Positions 1 through 9,143 of a DNA stretch of 64,000 nt are shown piece after piece (positions within the stretch are counted from its first letter, which is position 1; every line of letters begins with the position of its first letter). Position numbers and translations under genes: made by a program. The DNA is from Chitinophaga sp. (GTDB taxonomy: Bacteria; Bacteroidota; Bacteroidia; Chitinophagales; Chitinophagaceae): assembly GCF_019236475.1 (NCBI RefSeq), contig NZ_JAFAIX010000010.1, forward strand, positions 1 to 64,000, read 5' to 3'. The notes beneath the pieces were generated by a model that had not been told where the DNA came from, made no database searches, and saw only the letters and a list, made by a program, of their open reading frames with translations.

Positions 1-2
1 AC

Positions 3-3000
3 AGTGGCCTGGTAACAGGTGTTACCGCTGGTACGGCCACCATTACATATGAAGTAACAAATGCTAACGGCTGTAAAGCACAGCAAACAGCCCCTGTAAC
101 CGTGAATGCACTGCCGGTAGTATCTCCAATTACAGGTACAACCAGTATGTGTATCGGTTCCACTACTACTTTGAGCAGCACTACTGCCAATGGTATATGG
201 AGCAGCAGCAATTCCGGTGTAGCAACAATAGATGCTAACAGCGGCCTGGTAACTGGTGTTTCTGCAGGTACTGTCACCATTACATATGAAGTAACAAATG
301 CGAATGGTTGTAAAGCCAGTCAAACAGCTACTGTAACAGTGAATACACTGCCAGTAGTATCTCCAATTACTGGTACAACCAGTATGTGTATGGGTACTGT
401 TACGACCTTAAGCAGTACAACAACTGGCGGTGTATGGAGCAGCAGCAATACTACTGTAGCCACCATAGACGTAAACGGCCTGGTAACAGGTGTTGCCGCT
501 GGTACAACCACCATTACATATGAAGTAACGAGTGCTAACGGCTGTAAAGCAAAGCAAACAGCCACCGTTGCCGTGAATGCGCTGCCAGTAGTATCTCCAA
601 TTACTGGTACAACCAGTATGTGTCTGGGTGCTGCTACTACCTTAAGCAGTACAACAACTGGCGGTGTATGGAGCAGCAGCAACAACGCTGTCGCTACCAT
701 AGACGTAAACGGCCTGGTAACAGGTGTTTCCGCTGGTACTACTACAATTACTTATGAAGTAACGAATGCTAATGGCTGTAAAGCAAAGCAAATAGCCACC
801 GTTACCGTGAATGCGCTGCCGGTAGTATCTCCAATTACAGGTACAACCAGTATGTGCATGGGTGCTGCAACTACCTTAAGCAATACAACAACAGGTGGTG
901 TATGGAGCAGTAGCAATACCGCTATAGCAACAGTAGATGCTAACAGCGGCCTGGTAACAGGTGTTTCCGCTGGTACAGCTACAATCACATATGAAGTAAC
1001 GAATGGTGGCTGTAAAGCACAGCAAACAACAACTATAACTGTAAAGGCACAGCCGGTAGTATCACCAATCACAGGTACAACCAGTATGTGTATGGGTGCT
1101 ACTACTACCTTAAGCAGTACAACAACTGGCGGTGTATGGAGCAGCAGCAATACCGGTGTAGCAACAATAGATGCTAACACTGGCCTGGTAACAGGTGTTT
1201 CCGCTGGTACGGCCACCATTACATATGAAGTAACGAATGCTAATGGCTGTAAAGCAGAGCAAACAGTAACTGTAACTGTGAATGCACTGCCGGTAGTATC
1301 TCCAATTACAGGTACAACCAATATGTGTATAGGTGCTGCTACTACCTTAAGCAGTACAACAACTGGTGGTGTATGGAGCAGCAGCAATACCGGTGTAGCA
1401 ACAATAGATGCTAACACTGGCCTGGTAACAGGTGTTTCCGCTGGCACAACCACAATTACATATGAAGTAACGAATGCTAATGGCTGTAAAGCAGAGCAAA
1501 CAGCCACCGTTACCGTGAATGCGCTGCCGGTAGTATCACCAATTACAGGTACAACCAATATGTGCATGGGTGCTGCCACTACCTTAAGCAGTACAACAAC
1601 TGGCGGTGTATGGAGCAGCAGCAACACCGCTGTTGCCACCATAGACGTAAACGGTCTGGTAACAGGTGTTACCGCTGGTACAACCACCATTACATATGAA
1701 GTAACGAATGCTAACGGCTGTAAAACCCAACAAACAGCCACTATCACTGTAAATGCGCTGCCGGTAGTATCACCAATTACAGGTACAACCAGTATGTGTA
1801 TAGGTACTGCTACAACCTTAAGCAGTACAACTCCTGGCGGTGTATGGAGCAGCAGCAACACCGCTGTCGCTACGATAGACGTAAACGGTCTGGTAACAGG
1901 TGTTTCCGCTGGTTCAACCACTATTACATATGAAGTAACGAATGCTAATGGCTGTAAAGCACAGCAAATAGCCACTGTAACCGTGAATGCGCTGCCGGTA
2001 ATATCACCAATTACAGGTACAACCAGCATGTGCATGGGTGGTGCCACTACCTTAACCAATACAACTCCTGGCGGTGTATGGAGCAACAGCAACACCGCTG
2101 TTGCCACCATAGACGTAAACGGTCTGGTAACAGGTGTTTCCGCTGGTACAACCACCATTACATATGAAGTAACGAATGCTAATGGCTGTAAAACACAGCA
2201 AACAGCCACTGTCACTGTGAATGCACTGCCGGTAGTCTCTCCAATTACAGGTACAACCAGTATGTGTATAGGTGCTGCTACAACCTTAAGCAGTACAACT
2301 CCTGGCGGTGTATGGAGCAGCAGCAACACCGCTGTCGCTACGATAGACGTAAACGGTCTGGTAACAGGTGTTTCCGCTGGTACAACCACCATTACATATG
2401 AAGTAACGAATGCTAATGGCTGTAAAGCACAGCAAATAGCCACTGTTACCGTGAATGCACTGCCGGTAGTCTCTCCAATTACAGGTACAACCAGTATGTG
2501 TATAGGTACTGCTACAACCTTAAGCAGTACAACTCCTGGCGGTGTATGGAGAAGCATCAATACTACTGTAGCCACCATAGACGTAAACGGCCTGGTTACA
2601 GGTGTTTCCGCTGGAACTACTACAATTACATATGAAGTAACGAATGCTAATGGCTGTAAAGCACAGCAAACAACAACTATCACCGTAAATGCGCTGCCGG
2701 TCGTATCTCCAATTACAGGTACAACCAGTATATGCATGGGTGCTGCCACTACCTTAAGCAATACAACAACAGGTGGGGTATGGAGCAGTAGCAACACCGC
2801 TGTAGCCACCATAGACGTAAACGGCCTGGTAACAGGTGTTTCCGCTGGTACAGCCACCATTACATATGAAGTAACGAATGCTAACGGCTGTAAAGCACAG
2901 CAAACAGCCACTATTACCGTAAATGCGCTGCCGGTAGTATCACCAATTACAGGTACAACCAATATGTGCGTAGGTGCTGCCACTACCTTAAGCAATACAA

Positions 3001-3570
3001 CTCCTGGCGGTGTATGGAGCAGCAGTAACACCGCTGTTGCCACCATTGACGTAAACGGCCTGGTAACAGGTGTTTCCGCTGGAACTACCACAATCACATA
3101 TGAAGTAACAAATGCTAATGGTTGTAAAGCACAGCAAATAGTAACTGTAACTGTAAATGCGCTGCCGGTAGTATCACCAATTACAGGTACAACCAATTTG
3201 TGCATGGGTGCTGCCACTACCTTAAGCAATACAACTCCTGGCGGTGTATGGAGCAGCAGTAAGACCTCTGTAGCTACCATAGACGTAAACGGTCTGGTAA
3301 CGGGTGTTTCCGCTGGTACAGCCACCATTACATATGAAGTAACGAATGCTAATGGCTGTAAAGCACAACAAACAGCCACTGTCACCGTGAATGCACTGCC
3401 AGTAGTATCACCAATTACTGGTGCAAAAACTGTATGTGTTGGCGGAGCAACAACTTTAAGTAATAATACCCCAGGTGGGACCTGGATCAGTAATAACCCC
3501 AATTTGGCAAGCATAGAACAAGGTGGAATAGTAACCGGCCTCGTTGCCGGTACTATTACCATCACTTATC
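3..3570 (+). repeat. Tandem ~234-237 bp coding repeat array (Ig-like units)
   Basis: The array has about fifteen full units, each beginning near the codons for LPVVSPITG. Unit length alternates between 234 and 237 bp depending on whether the middle reads DVNGLV or DANSGLV. Units are highly similar at the DNA level, including silent positions, which points to recent expansion or gene conversion. The last unit (about 3400-3570) has diverged most. An assembly could collapse or expand this array. Confidence 0.9.
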
Positions 3571-4451
3571 AAATGAACGCGACTGGCTGTTTAAACAGTG
3601 CCAGTATTACAATGATTGTCTCAGATTGTAACAACACTACAGCACCGGTTGCACACGACGATGCCGCTGAAACATATGTAGATACACCAATTACCATTAA
3701 TGTACTGAATAATGATTCCCAACAAAATGGCACCATCGATCCGGCTTCCGTACACATTGTACGCCAGCCAACTCATGGAAGTGTAACAGTGTCCCCGGAT
3801 GGACGAGTGGTCTACACACCAGCTATTGGATACAATGGCTCAGATAACTTTGTGTATACCGTAAAAAATACAGCCGGACTGGAATCTAATCAGGCTATTG
3901 TACAGATTACCATTTTTGAAGAACCTGTAGCTGTAGATGATGAGGCCACCACCAGTTCTGATAAACCGGTAACCATCCCCGTACTGGCAAATGACCGCGG
4001 TAAAATAAACCCTCAAACGGTTACTGTAACAATGCCACCCATTCATGGAAGTGTTACAGTGATTACAGATGGAACTATCACGTATACGCCCGCACGTAAA
4101 TATGCTGGGAAGGATAATTTCCGCTATCAGTTTAAAGACATTAATGGGAAGATATCCAATGAAGGTAATGTCAATATAGATGTGGATGCAGAGGAATTGT
4201 ATATCCCGAATGCGATCACACCTAACAATGATGGGAAGAATGACCGGTTTGTCATCCCTGGTATTTCAAAATATCCGGGTAGCACGCTCACTATCTTCAA
4301 TCGCTGGGGTAACGAAGTTTACTATTCTCCCAATTATGATAACCGCTGGGATGGTAATGGCCTGAGTGGCGGAACATATTACTACATTCTTAAACTCAAT
4401 ACCGGACAGGACACCAAAGTTTATAAAGGATGGATTCAATTGTTACGTTAA
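3..4451 (+). CDS. Giant Ig-repeat surface protein with T9SS type B C-terminal sorting domain (5' partial)
   Basis: The reading frame is open from base 3, so the N-terminus lies upstream of the window; the first internal ATG is at 102. The visible part is a tandem array of ~78-79-residue bacterial Ig-like (Big_2 type) domains, fifteen complete units plus a fragment at the window edge, each with the phrases PVVSPITGTT, GLVTGVSAGT and ITYEVTNANGCK and a pair of cysteines. Two longer domains follow with the pattern VDDEATTSSDKPVTIPVLAN and GSVTVSPDGRVVYTP (cadherin-like/Big_17 type). The last ~85 residues (YIPNAITPNNDGKNDRF, FNRWGNEVY, GTYYYILKL) are a gliding-motility-associated C-terminal domain, the T9SS type B sorting signal, so the protein is expected outside the outer membrane as an adhesin or matrix protein. 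The PorP/SprF-like and OmpA-like genes downstream are its usual companions. Ligand unknown. Confidence 0.93.
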   Translation, partial: SGLVTGVTAGTATITYEVTNANGCKAQQTAPVTVNALPVVSPITGTTSMCIGSTTTLSSTTANGIWSSSNSGVATIDANSGLVTGVSAGTVTITYEVTNANGCKASQTATVTVNTLPVVSPITGTTSMCMGTVTTLSSTTTGGVWSSSNTTVATIDVNGLVTGVAAGTTTITYEVTSANGCKAKQTATVAVNALPVVSPITGTTSMCLGAATTLSSTTTGGVWSSSNNAVATIDVNGLVTGVSAGTTTITYEVTNANGCKAKQIATVTVNALPVVSPITGTTSMCMGAATTLSNTTTGGVWSSSNTAIATVDANSGLVTGVSAGTATITYEVTNGGCKAQQTTTITVKAQPVVSPITGTTSMCMGATTTLSSTTTGGVWSSSNTGVATIDANTGLVTGVSAGTATITYEVTNANGCKAEQTVTVTVNALPVVSPITGTTNMCIGAATTLSSTTTGGVWSSSNTGVATIDANTGLVTGVSAGTTTITYEVTNANGCKAEQTATVTVNALPVVSPITGTTNMCMGAATTLSSTTTGGVWSSSNTAVATIDVNGLVTGVTAGTTTITYEVTNANGCKTQQTATITVNALPVVSPITGTTSMCIGTATTLSSTTPGGVWSSSNTAVATIDVNGLVTGVSAGSTTITYEVTNANGCKAQQIATVTVNALPVISPITGTTSMCMGGATTLTNTTPGGVWSNSNTAVATIDVNGLVTGVSAGTTTITYEVTNANGCKTQQTATVTVNALPVVSPITGTTSMCIGAATTLSSTTPGGVWSSSNTAVATIDVNGLVTGVSAGTTTITYEVTNANGCKAQQIATVTVNALPVVSPITGTTSMCIGTATTLSSTTPGGVWRSINTTVATIDVNGLVTGVSAGTTTITYEVTNANGCKAQQTTTITVNALPVVSPITGTTSICMGAATTLSNTTTGGVWSSSNTAVATIDVNGLVTGVSAGTATITYEVTNANGCKAQQTATITVNALPVVSPITGTTNMCVGAATTLSNTTPGGVWSSSNTAVATIDVNGLVTGVSAGTTTITYEVTNANGCKAQQIVTVTVNALPVVSPITGTTNLCMGAATTLSNTTPGGVWSSSKTSVATIDVNGLVTGVSAGTATITYEVTNANGCKAQQTATVTVNALPVVSPITGAKTVCVGGATTLSNNTPGGTWISNNPNLASIEQGGIVTGLVAGTITITYQMNATGCLNSASITMIVSDCNNTTAPVAHDDAAETYVDTPITINVLNNDSQQNGTIDPASVHIVRQPTHGSVTVSPDGRVVYTPAIGYNGSDNFVYTVKNTAGLESNQAIVQITIFEEPVAVDDEATTSSDKPVTIPVLANDRGKINPQTVTVTMPPIHGSVTVITDGTITYTPARKYAGKDNFRYQFKDINGKISNEGNVNIDVDAEELYIPNAITPNNDGKNDRFVIPGISKYPGSTLTIFNRWGNEVYYSPNYDNRWDGNGLSGGTYYYILKLNTGQDTKVYKGWIQLLR

Positions 4452-4468
4452 TCAAGCTCTGTACAATC

Positions 4469-5500
4469 ATGCGCAAAACAATTAGCAACATGTATTCGAA
4501 AATATTGTTTTTCTCCCTCCTGTTGTGCTGTCTGGGGCAGATAGCTCTGGCACAGCAGGAGGTACAGTTTAGCCAGTATGTGTTTAACGGATTGGCGGTT
4601 AACCCGGCATACGCCGGATATCGGGGCGATACTTATCTAGGTGCAAGCTATCGTAAGCAATGGGCCAGCCTGCCCGGTGCACCGCAAACAGGGGCTGTCT
4701 CTATTGATGGAGCCCCTTCCTGGGCCAACAATGAATCTGTGGGGTTAGGTGCACAGGTCCTTTGGGACCAACAGGGACCACAGGAATATCTTTCCTTCAC
4801 TGGTTCCTATGCCTACCGTATACGTCTCGACAAAGAAGGAGTAAGCCGACTTTGCCTGGGTATAGGGGCCAGCTTGTCTCAATATGCGGTAAAGGGAGAT
4901 ATGATATATGTATTGGATGAAAATGATCAAAATGTTCCTGTCGGTAAAGTGAGTGCGTTTCAACCTGATGCCAGCTTTGGTGTTTATTATTATAATCCTC
5001 ATTTTTATGCCGGCGTTTCTGTAATTCAATTGTTTACCCAGGAACTGAATAATAGAATCATTATTGCAGGAGTAGACAAAGAGTTTCTAACCATCCGCAA
5101 AGCCAAACACATGTATTTTACGGCAGGTGGCTTGCTTAATCTCTCTGGCGATGTTAAACTGAAACCATCCATTATGATAAAGGATGATTTCAATGGGCCT
5201 ACCAGCCTGGATTTTAACATCTTTGCCTTATTGTCAGAAAAACTATGGATAGGTGGTTCTTACCGTACTGCAGTGAATATCTGGGAACACAACAATCTGA
5301 AAGCTGGTCTTACCAAAACAAATGCGGTCAGTGCAATGATAGAGTATTTTGCTACCGACAGGCTGAGGATTGGATATGCTTATGACGTGATGACTAACAG
5401 GCTGAGTGGCTATCAGGGCGGATCACATGAAATTTCGATTGGCTTCCTGATTCCGAACAGGAAGATGAAAGAAAGAATCATCAGTCCGAGGTATTTCTAA
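4469..5500 (+). CDS. PorP/SprF family type IX secretion-associated outer membrane protein
   Basis: This is a beta-barrel outer membrane protein of the PorP/SprF family. Members encoded next to T9SS type B cargo are thought to help secrete or anchor that cargo at the cell surface. The ATG at 4469 is preferred over an in-frame ATG at 4430 inside the preceding gene, because the product then starts with a basic stretch and a hydrophobic signal peptide ending ...ALAQQ. Mature-protein hallmarks are QFSQYVFNGLAVNPAYAG and the spaced GLGA/GIGASL strands, with a C-terminal EISIGFLIP strand. It lies 17 bp after the adhesin stop and 11 bp before the OmpA-type gene, so the three are probably one transcript. 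Family assignment is firm; the specific cargo pairing is inferred from position. Confidence 0.9.
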   Translation: MRKTISNMYSKILFFSLLLCCLGQIALAQQEVQFSQYVFNGLAVNPAYAGYRGDTYLGASYRKQWASLPGAPQTGAVSIDGAPSWANNESVGLGAQVLWDQQGPQEYLSFTGSYAYRIRLDKEGVSRLCLGIGASLSQYAVKGDMIYVLDENDQNVPVGKVSAFQPDASFGVYYYNPHFYAGVSVIQLFTQELNNRIIIAGVDKEFLTIRKAKHMYFTAGGLLNLSGDVKLKPSIMIKDDFNGPTSLDFNIFALLSEKLWIGGSYRTAVNIWEHNNLKAGLTKTNAVSAMIEYFATDRLRIGYAYDVMTNRLSGYQGGSHEISIGFLIPNRKMKERIISPRYF

Positions 5501-5511
5501 AAATAAGCACC

Positions 5512-7488
5512 ATGACAAAAAATATTTTCGTTGCAGGAAGCTTCCTGTTGTTGATGACAACAGGTATAAAAGCACAGGAACAAAAGTCGGTGCAAACGAT
5601 GGCCGATGAATATTATACTCGCTATGAATACAAGGCTGCGGCTATTTTGTACAGCAGGGTGGCAACCAAAAAAAATGTTCATCCGGAAGTACTGAAAAAG
5701 CTGGCATTGTGTTATTCTAAACTTAATGCTTATCAGGATGCAGCCAACATCTACCAAAGGATCATAAATCTCCCGACAGCAAAAGCGGAAGATTTTCTAC
5801 ACTACGCAGATGCACTGAAAAGTCTGGAAAAATATGAAGAAGCCAAAGAACAATATTTCCATTACGCTAAATTAACACGACAAAATGTCAACCCTCAAAT
5901 GGCAGGATGTGACTCCGCGCTGCTATGGAAAAACCTTTACACGAATTATACAATAGAGAACAGGTCCGAACTCAATACCGCCTCTTCGGATTGGGGAGCT
6001 GTTTGGTATGGCAATAAGTTGGTATTCATCTCCGACAGCCTGCGTTATACCATGCTCGATCCGGCTACCAAACCTGGGCATAAAAAGGCTCCGGCAACAG
6101 ATCGTTCGTATCAGAAATTATATTTTGTGGATACCATCCAAAATCAGCCACCTGTGACACTGATCCGTGGTATCGAAAATTCAATTAATCAATATCGGTT
6201 TCATATCGGACCTGTTACCTTCTCTACAGGTCTGGATACTGCTTACCTGACAATCACCAACCCGAATCATATTACCCATAAGAAGGAAAAATCCAAAGTG
6301 TTGTATGGTACCCGCAGACTTCAGTTGCTCATCTGCATAAAAAAAGATGGCAAGTGGGAGGTCCTTGAACCATTTACATACAACAACCCTGAGGAATATT
6401 CGTTGGGGCACGCTGCACTGAGCCATGATGGCCGCTATCTGTATTATGCCAGCGATATGCCTGGAGGCATAGGTAAAACAGATATTTGGTACTCTGAAAA
6501 ACAACAGGACGGTTCCTGGGGAACTCCGGTCAATTGTGGTCCCCTAATCAATACACCGGACGAAGAAGCGTTTCCAGTAGTAAATGGGGATCACGAATTA
6601 CATTTCTCAAGTAAAGGTCATCCGGGCCTGGGAGGCTTTGATATCTTTTATGCAAAAGGTAATGCCAGCAACTGGACTGTTCCTGTCAACATGCGTCCTC
6701 CTGTTAATTCTGCCGGTGATGATTTCCTGCTGGTACAACAGGGTGCACAAGGATTCTTTGCTTCTAACCGGCAAGGAGGGAAAGGAGAGGATGATATTTA
6801 TTCTTTTAAGCAGATGACAAGTCCAAATTCGCAGCAGTCGTCTGGGAAGCCGGTAAAAATATTACAGACACAGGTGATTGATTTGCAAACCAGACAACCA
6901 ATTGGAGATGCGGTAGTAACATTGTATAATAAACGAAAAGAAGTGAGCTGGACGCAGTTGCTGGGCCCTGGAGGGAAAAATTATAATGTACTGGAAGATG
7001 CAGTCCCCTATTTAGTATTTGCGGCCAAAGACCAGTATGCCCCTTCAGAGATGCATATTTTCTCTTCAGATACTTTGTCAACAGATACACTCAGGATGAC
7101 GCTTTATCTCACAAAAGCAACACCGGCACATAACGATATCATCACATTACAAAATATTTACTACGACCTTGATAAATACACGATCCGCCCTGAAGCTTAC
7201 CCTGTGCTGGATTCACTGGTAGCCTTTATGAAGCGTTTTCCTGCTTTAAAAGTAGAAGTAGGAGCACATACTGATAGTCGTGCTACTGCAGCTTACAATC
7301 TGGAACTCTCGAACAACAGAGCTGCTGCGATTGTAAATTATCTTGTGAAAAAAGGGATCTCTCCGGAACGAATGGTGGCGAAGGGTTATGGAAAGTCGAA
7401 GCTGGTAAACCGCTGTGAGGATGGTGTGGAATGTTCGGAAGAAGAGCATCAGGCCAATAGAAGAACTGAAATCAAAATCTTGCACTAA
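5512..7488 (+). CDS. OmpA-family protein with TPR, PD40 beta-propeller and peptidoglycan-binding domain
   Basis: A 658-residue exported protein with a signal peptide (FLLLMTTGIKAQ). In order it has tetratricopeptide-like helices (about 25-130, e.g. DEYYTRYEYKAAAILYSR), a WD40-like PD40 propeller (about 250-420, with LSHDGRYLYYASDMPGG and FSSKGHPGLGGFDIFYAK), a carboxypeptidase-regulatory-like/Ig segment, and a C-terminal OmpA domain (about 540-655) with GAHTDSR and LSNNRAAAIVNYL. The OmpA domain carries the conserved Asp and Arg that bind diaminopimelate in peptidoglycan. This architecture is typical of the third gene in adhesin/PorP-SprF/OmpA cassettes and resembles PorE-type anchors that link T9SS machinery or cargo to the cell wall. 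Start is the ATG at 5512. A strong palindromic terminator follows at 7621. Confidence 0.92.
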   Translation: MTKNIFVAGSFLLLMTTGIKAQEQKSVQTMADEYYTRYEYKAAAILYSRVATKKNVHPEVLKKLALCYSKLNAYQDAANIYQRIINLPTAKAEDFLHYADALKSLEKYEEAKEQYFHYAKLTRQNVNPQMAGCDSALLWKNLYTNYTIENRSELNTASSDWGAVWYGNKLVFISDSLRYTMLDPATKPGHKKAPATDRSYQKLYFVDTIQNQPPVTLIRGIENSINQYRFHIGPVTFSTGLDTAYLTITNPNHITHKKEKSKVLYGTRRLQLLICIKKDGKWEVLEPFTYNNPEEYSLGHAALSHDGRYLYYASDMPGGIGKTDIWYSEKQQDGSWGTPVNCGPLINTPDEEAFPVVNGDHELHFSSKGHPGLGGFDIFYAKGNASNWTVPVNMRPPVNSAGDDFLLVQQGAQGFFASNRQGGKGEDDIYSFKQMTSPNSQQSSGKPVKILQTQVIDLQTRQPIGDAVVTLYNKRKEVSWTQLLGPGGKNYNVLEDAVPYLVFAAKDQYAPSEMHIFSSDTLSTDTLRMTLYLTKATPAHNDIITLQNIYYDLDKYTIRPEAYPVLDSLVAFMKRFPALKVEVGAHTDSRATAAYNLELSNNRAAAIVNYLVKKGISPERMVAKGYGKSKLVNRCEDGVECSEEEHQANRRTEIKILH

Positions 7489-7894
7489 ATCGTAGCCATT
7501 TCTGCGGTAATTAGCTAAACAGCATTCCCTCTAACCCGAATGTTGTCTAATTTGGATTACCTTTATATAACGTATTTAAAATCAATACCAATTGGTTCGA
7601 TAATGATCCACTAAGGGCACTAAAATAGGAAAGGTCGGAGAATTCTCCGACCTTTCCTATTTTAAGTACTTCCAAATCTTTTACTGGTAAGGCTATCAGC
7701 TCCAGTATAGGGTTCGGTTCCATGGTAATTCAATTTATCCTGCTAAATAATTACAGGTCAGCCTATGAACCATAGCAGTAGCCTTATATATTTTGCCAGC
7801 GCAGAAGATACCGAACATTGCCAAAAATTAATTGTTCTACTACAGAATAGCTTCATATTTATGCCGTACTATAGCATAAGAAATAGCCTTCCAG
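7489..7894. other. Intergenic region between adhesin cluster and efflux operon
   Basis: These 406 bp contain the palindromic terminator at 7621-7664 and no credible coding sequence. The ~230 bp before the TolC start must hold the efflux promoter. No perfect TAnnTTTG box with a correctly spaced TTG was found there. Confidence 0.6.
7621..7664. terminator. Perfect 44 bp palindrome, bidirectional terminator
   Basis: Two 22-base arms (core GGAAAGGTCGGAGAA / TTCTCCGACCTTTCC) match perfectly with no spacer and are flanked by A-rich and T-rich ends. This suits intrinsic termination of the upstream surface-protein operon. No gene lies on the opposite strand close enough to require it. Confidence 0.8.
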
Positions 7895-9127
7895 ATGAAG
7901 TACCTTGTATTTTACCTGCTTCTACTGCTTCCGACGGTGACTGATGCCCAGGATCGTAACCTGGAGTATTACATCAGGCAAGCCGGGCAAAATAGTCCGC
8001 TGCTAAAGGATTATCAACAACAACTACAAGCTGGAAAAATAGATAGCGCTTTACTCCGTGCCACTTATAACCCCCAAGTAAATGGGATAAGCAGTAATAG
8101 CTATGCGCCCCTTATAAAAGGATATGGTTACGATAATGCCATTTCAAATGGCGGCCAAATTTCAGCCATTGTACAAGCCAATAAAACCTTTGTTGGTAAA
8201 AAGAACCTGGCAAGCCAACTAAGTACCATCCAGTTGCAAAATGCCGGCATAAGCACCACTGCCGCCATTGCCGAACAGGATCTAAAACGGACGATCACCA
8301 CACAATATATCCTCACTTATGGCGATTTTGTTACACTGGATTTTAATAATGAGATACTTCATCTCTACCAAAACGAAGAAAAGATACTTAAAAAATTAAC
8401 CGAAGCTAATATATACAAACAAGCGGATTACCTCCTGTTTTATGTATCACTTCAACAACAACAGTTGATTTGCAAACAAGCAGAGGTGCAATATAAGAGT
8501 GATTTCGCCACACTCAATTATCTGGCAGGTATAACAGATACGTCTGCATATAATATTCCTGATCCTGCATTACAAATAAGTACGTTGCCAGACATCTTTC
8601 AATCACCATTTTACCAACAATATGCCATAGATAGTTTGAAATACCTGAACCAGCGCATGGTGCTCAATTATAATTATAAACCAAAGTTAATTGCTTATGC
8701 AGATGCTGGATACCAATCCACATTAGCAATAGACCCTTATAAAAACTTCGGTACCAGCATTGGTATTGGTATTACAGTACCTATTTATGATGGCCATCAA
8801 AGAAAGTTAAAGACACAGAAAATTGCTATCAGCGAAAAAGTAAGACAAGGGTACAGGGATTTCTTCCTACTGCAATATAACCAACAGGTCATGCAATTAT
8901 TACAACAGCTACATGCTACCCAGACCTTAATTCCTCAGATAGAAAACCAGGTGAAATATGCATATACCCTAATTGCTGTAAATGAGAAACTCCTCGGCAC
9001 CGGCGATATCAGAATCACTGATTATATCCTGGCAATTAATACTTATCTGAACGCCAAACATCTGTTTACACAGAATTATATCAACAGACAGCAGATTACT
9101 AATCAACTTAATTACTGGAACAGATAA
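7895..9127 (+). CDS. TolC-family outer membrane efflux channel
   Basis: A 410-residue TolC-like protein with a signal peptide (YLLLLLPTVTDAQ). It has long amphipathic helices rich in Gln and Leu (QQQLQAGKIDSALLRATYNPQ near the N-terminus, LQQQQLICKQAEVQYKSDFATLNYL mid-protein). A strand-rich segment, KLIAYADAGYQSTL and SIGIGITVPIYDG, matches the second outer membrane efflux repeat. It would form the exit duct of the pump encoded by the next two genes, which follow on the same strand with a 16 bp gap. It is somewhat short for the family (usually 420-480 residues) but shows no frameshift. Substrate cannot be told from sequence. Confidence 0.88.
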   Translation: MKYLVFYLLLLLPTVTDAQDRNLEYYIRQAGQNSPLLKDYQQQLQAGKIDSALLRATYNPQVNGISSNSYAPLIKGYGYDNAISNGGQISAIVQANKTFVGKKNLASQLSTIQLQNAGISTTAAIAEQDLKRTITTQYILTYGDFVTLDFNNEILHLYQNEEKILKKLTEANIYKQADYLLFYVSLQQQQLICKQAEVQYKSDFATLNYLAGITDTSAYNIPDPALQISTLPDIFQSPFYQQYAIDSLKYLNQRMVLNYNYKPKLIAYADAGYQSTLAIDPYKNFGTSIGIGITVPIYDGHQRKLKTQKIAISEKVRQGYRDFFLLQYNQQVMQLLQQLHATQTLIPQIENQVKYAYTLIAVNEKLLGTGDIRITDYILAINTYLNAKHLFTQNYINRQQITNQLNYWNR

Positions 9128-9143
9128 TACAAACCATGAAGGT

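Noticed and set aside
752..3565. A 937-codon open frame on the minus strand, and a 126-codon one at 320-700
   Set aside because: They are antisense shadows of the tandem Ig repeats; any stop-free antisense frame in one unit is propagated through all. The translation is a low-complexity Val/Leu/Pro repeat with no domain.
3..3570. CRISPR-like or satellite repeat array
   Set aside because: Units are ~235 bp, contiguous, in frame and coding for Ig-like domains; there are no short repeats with unique spacers.
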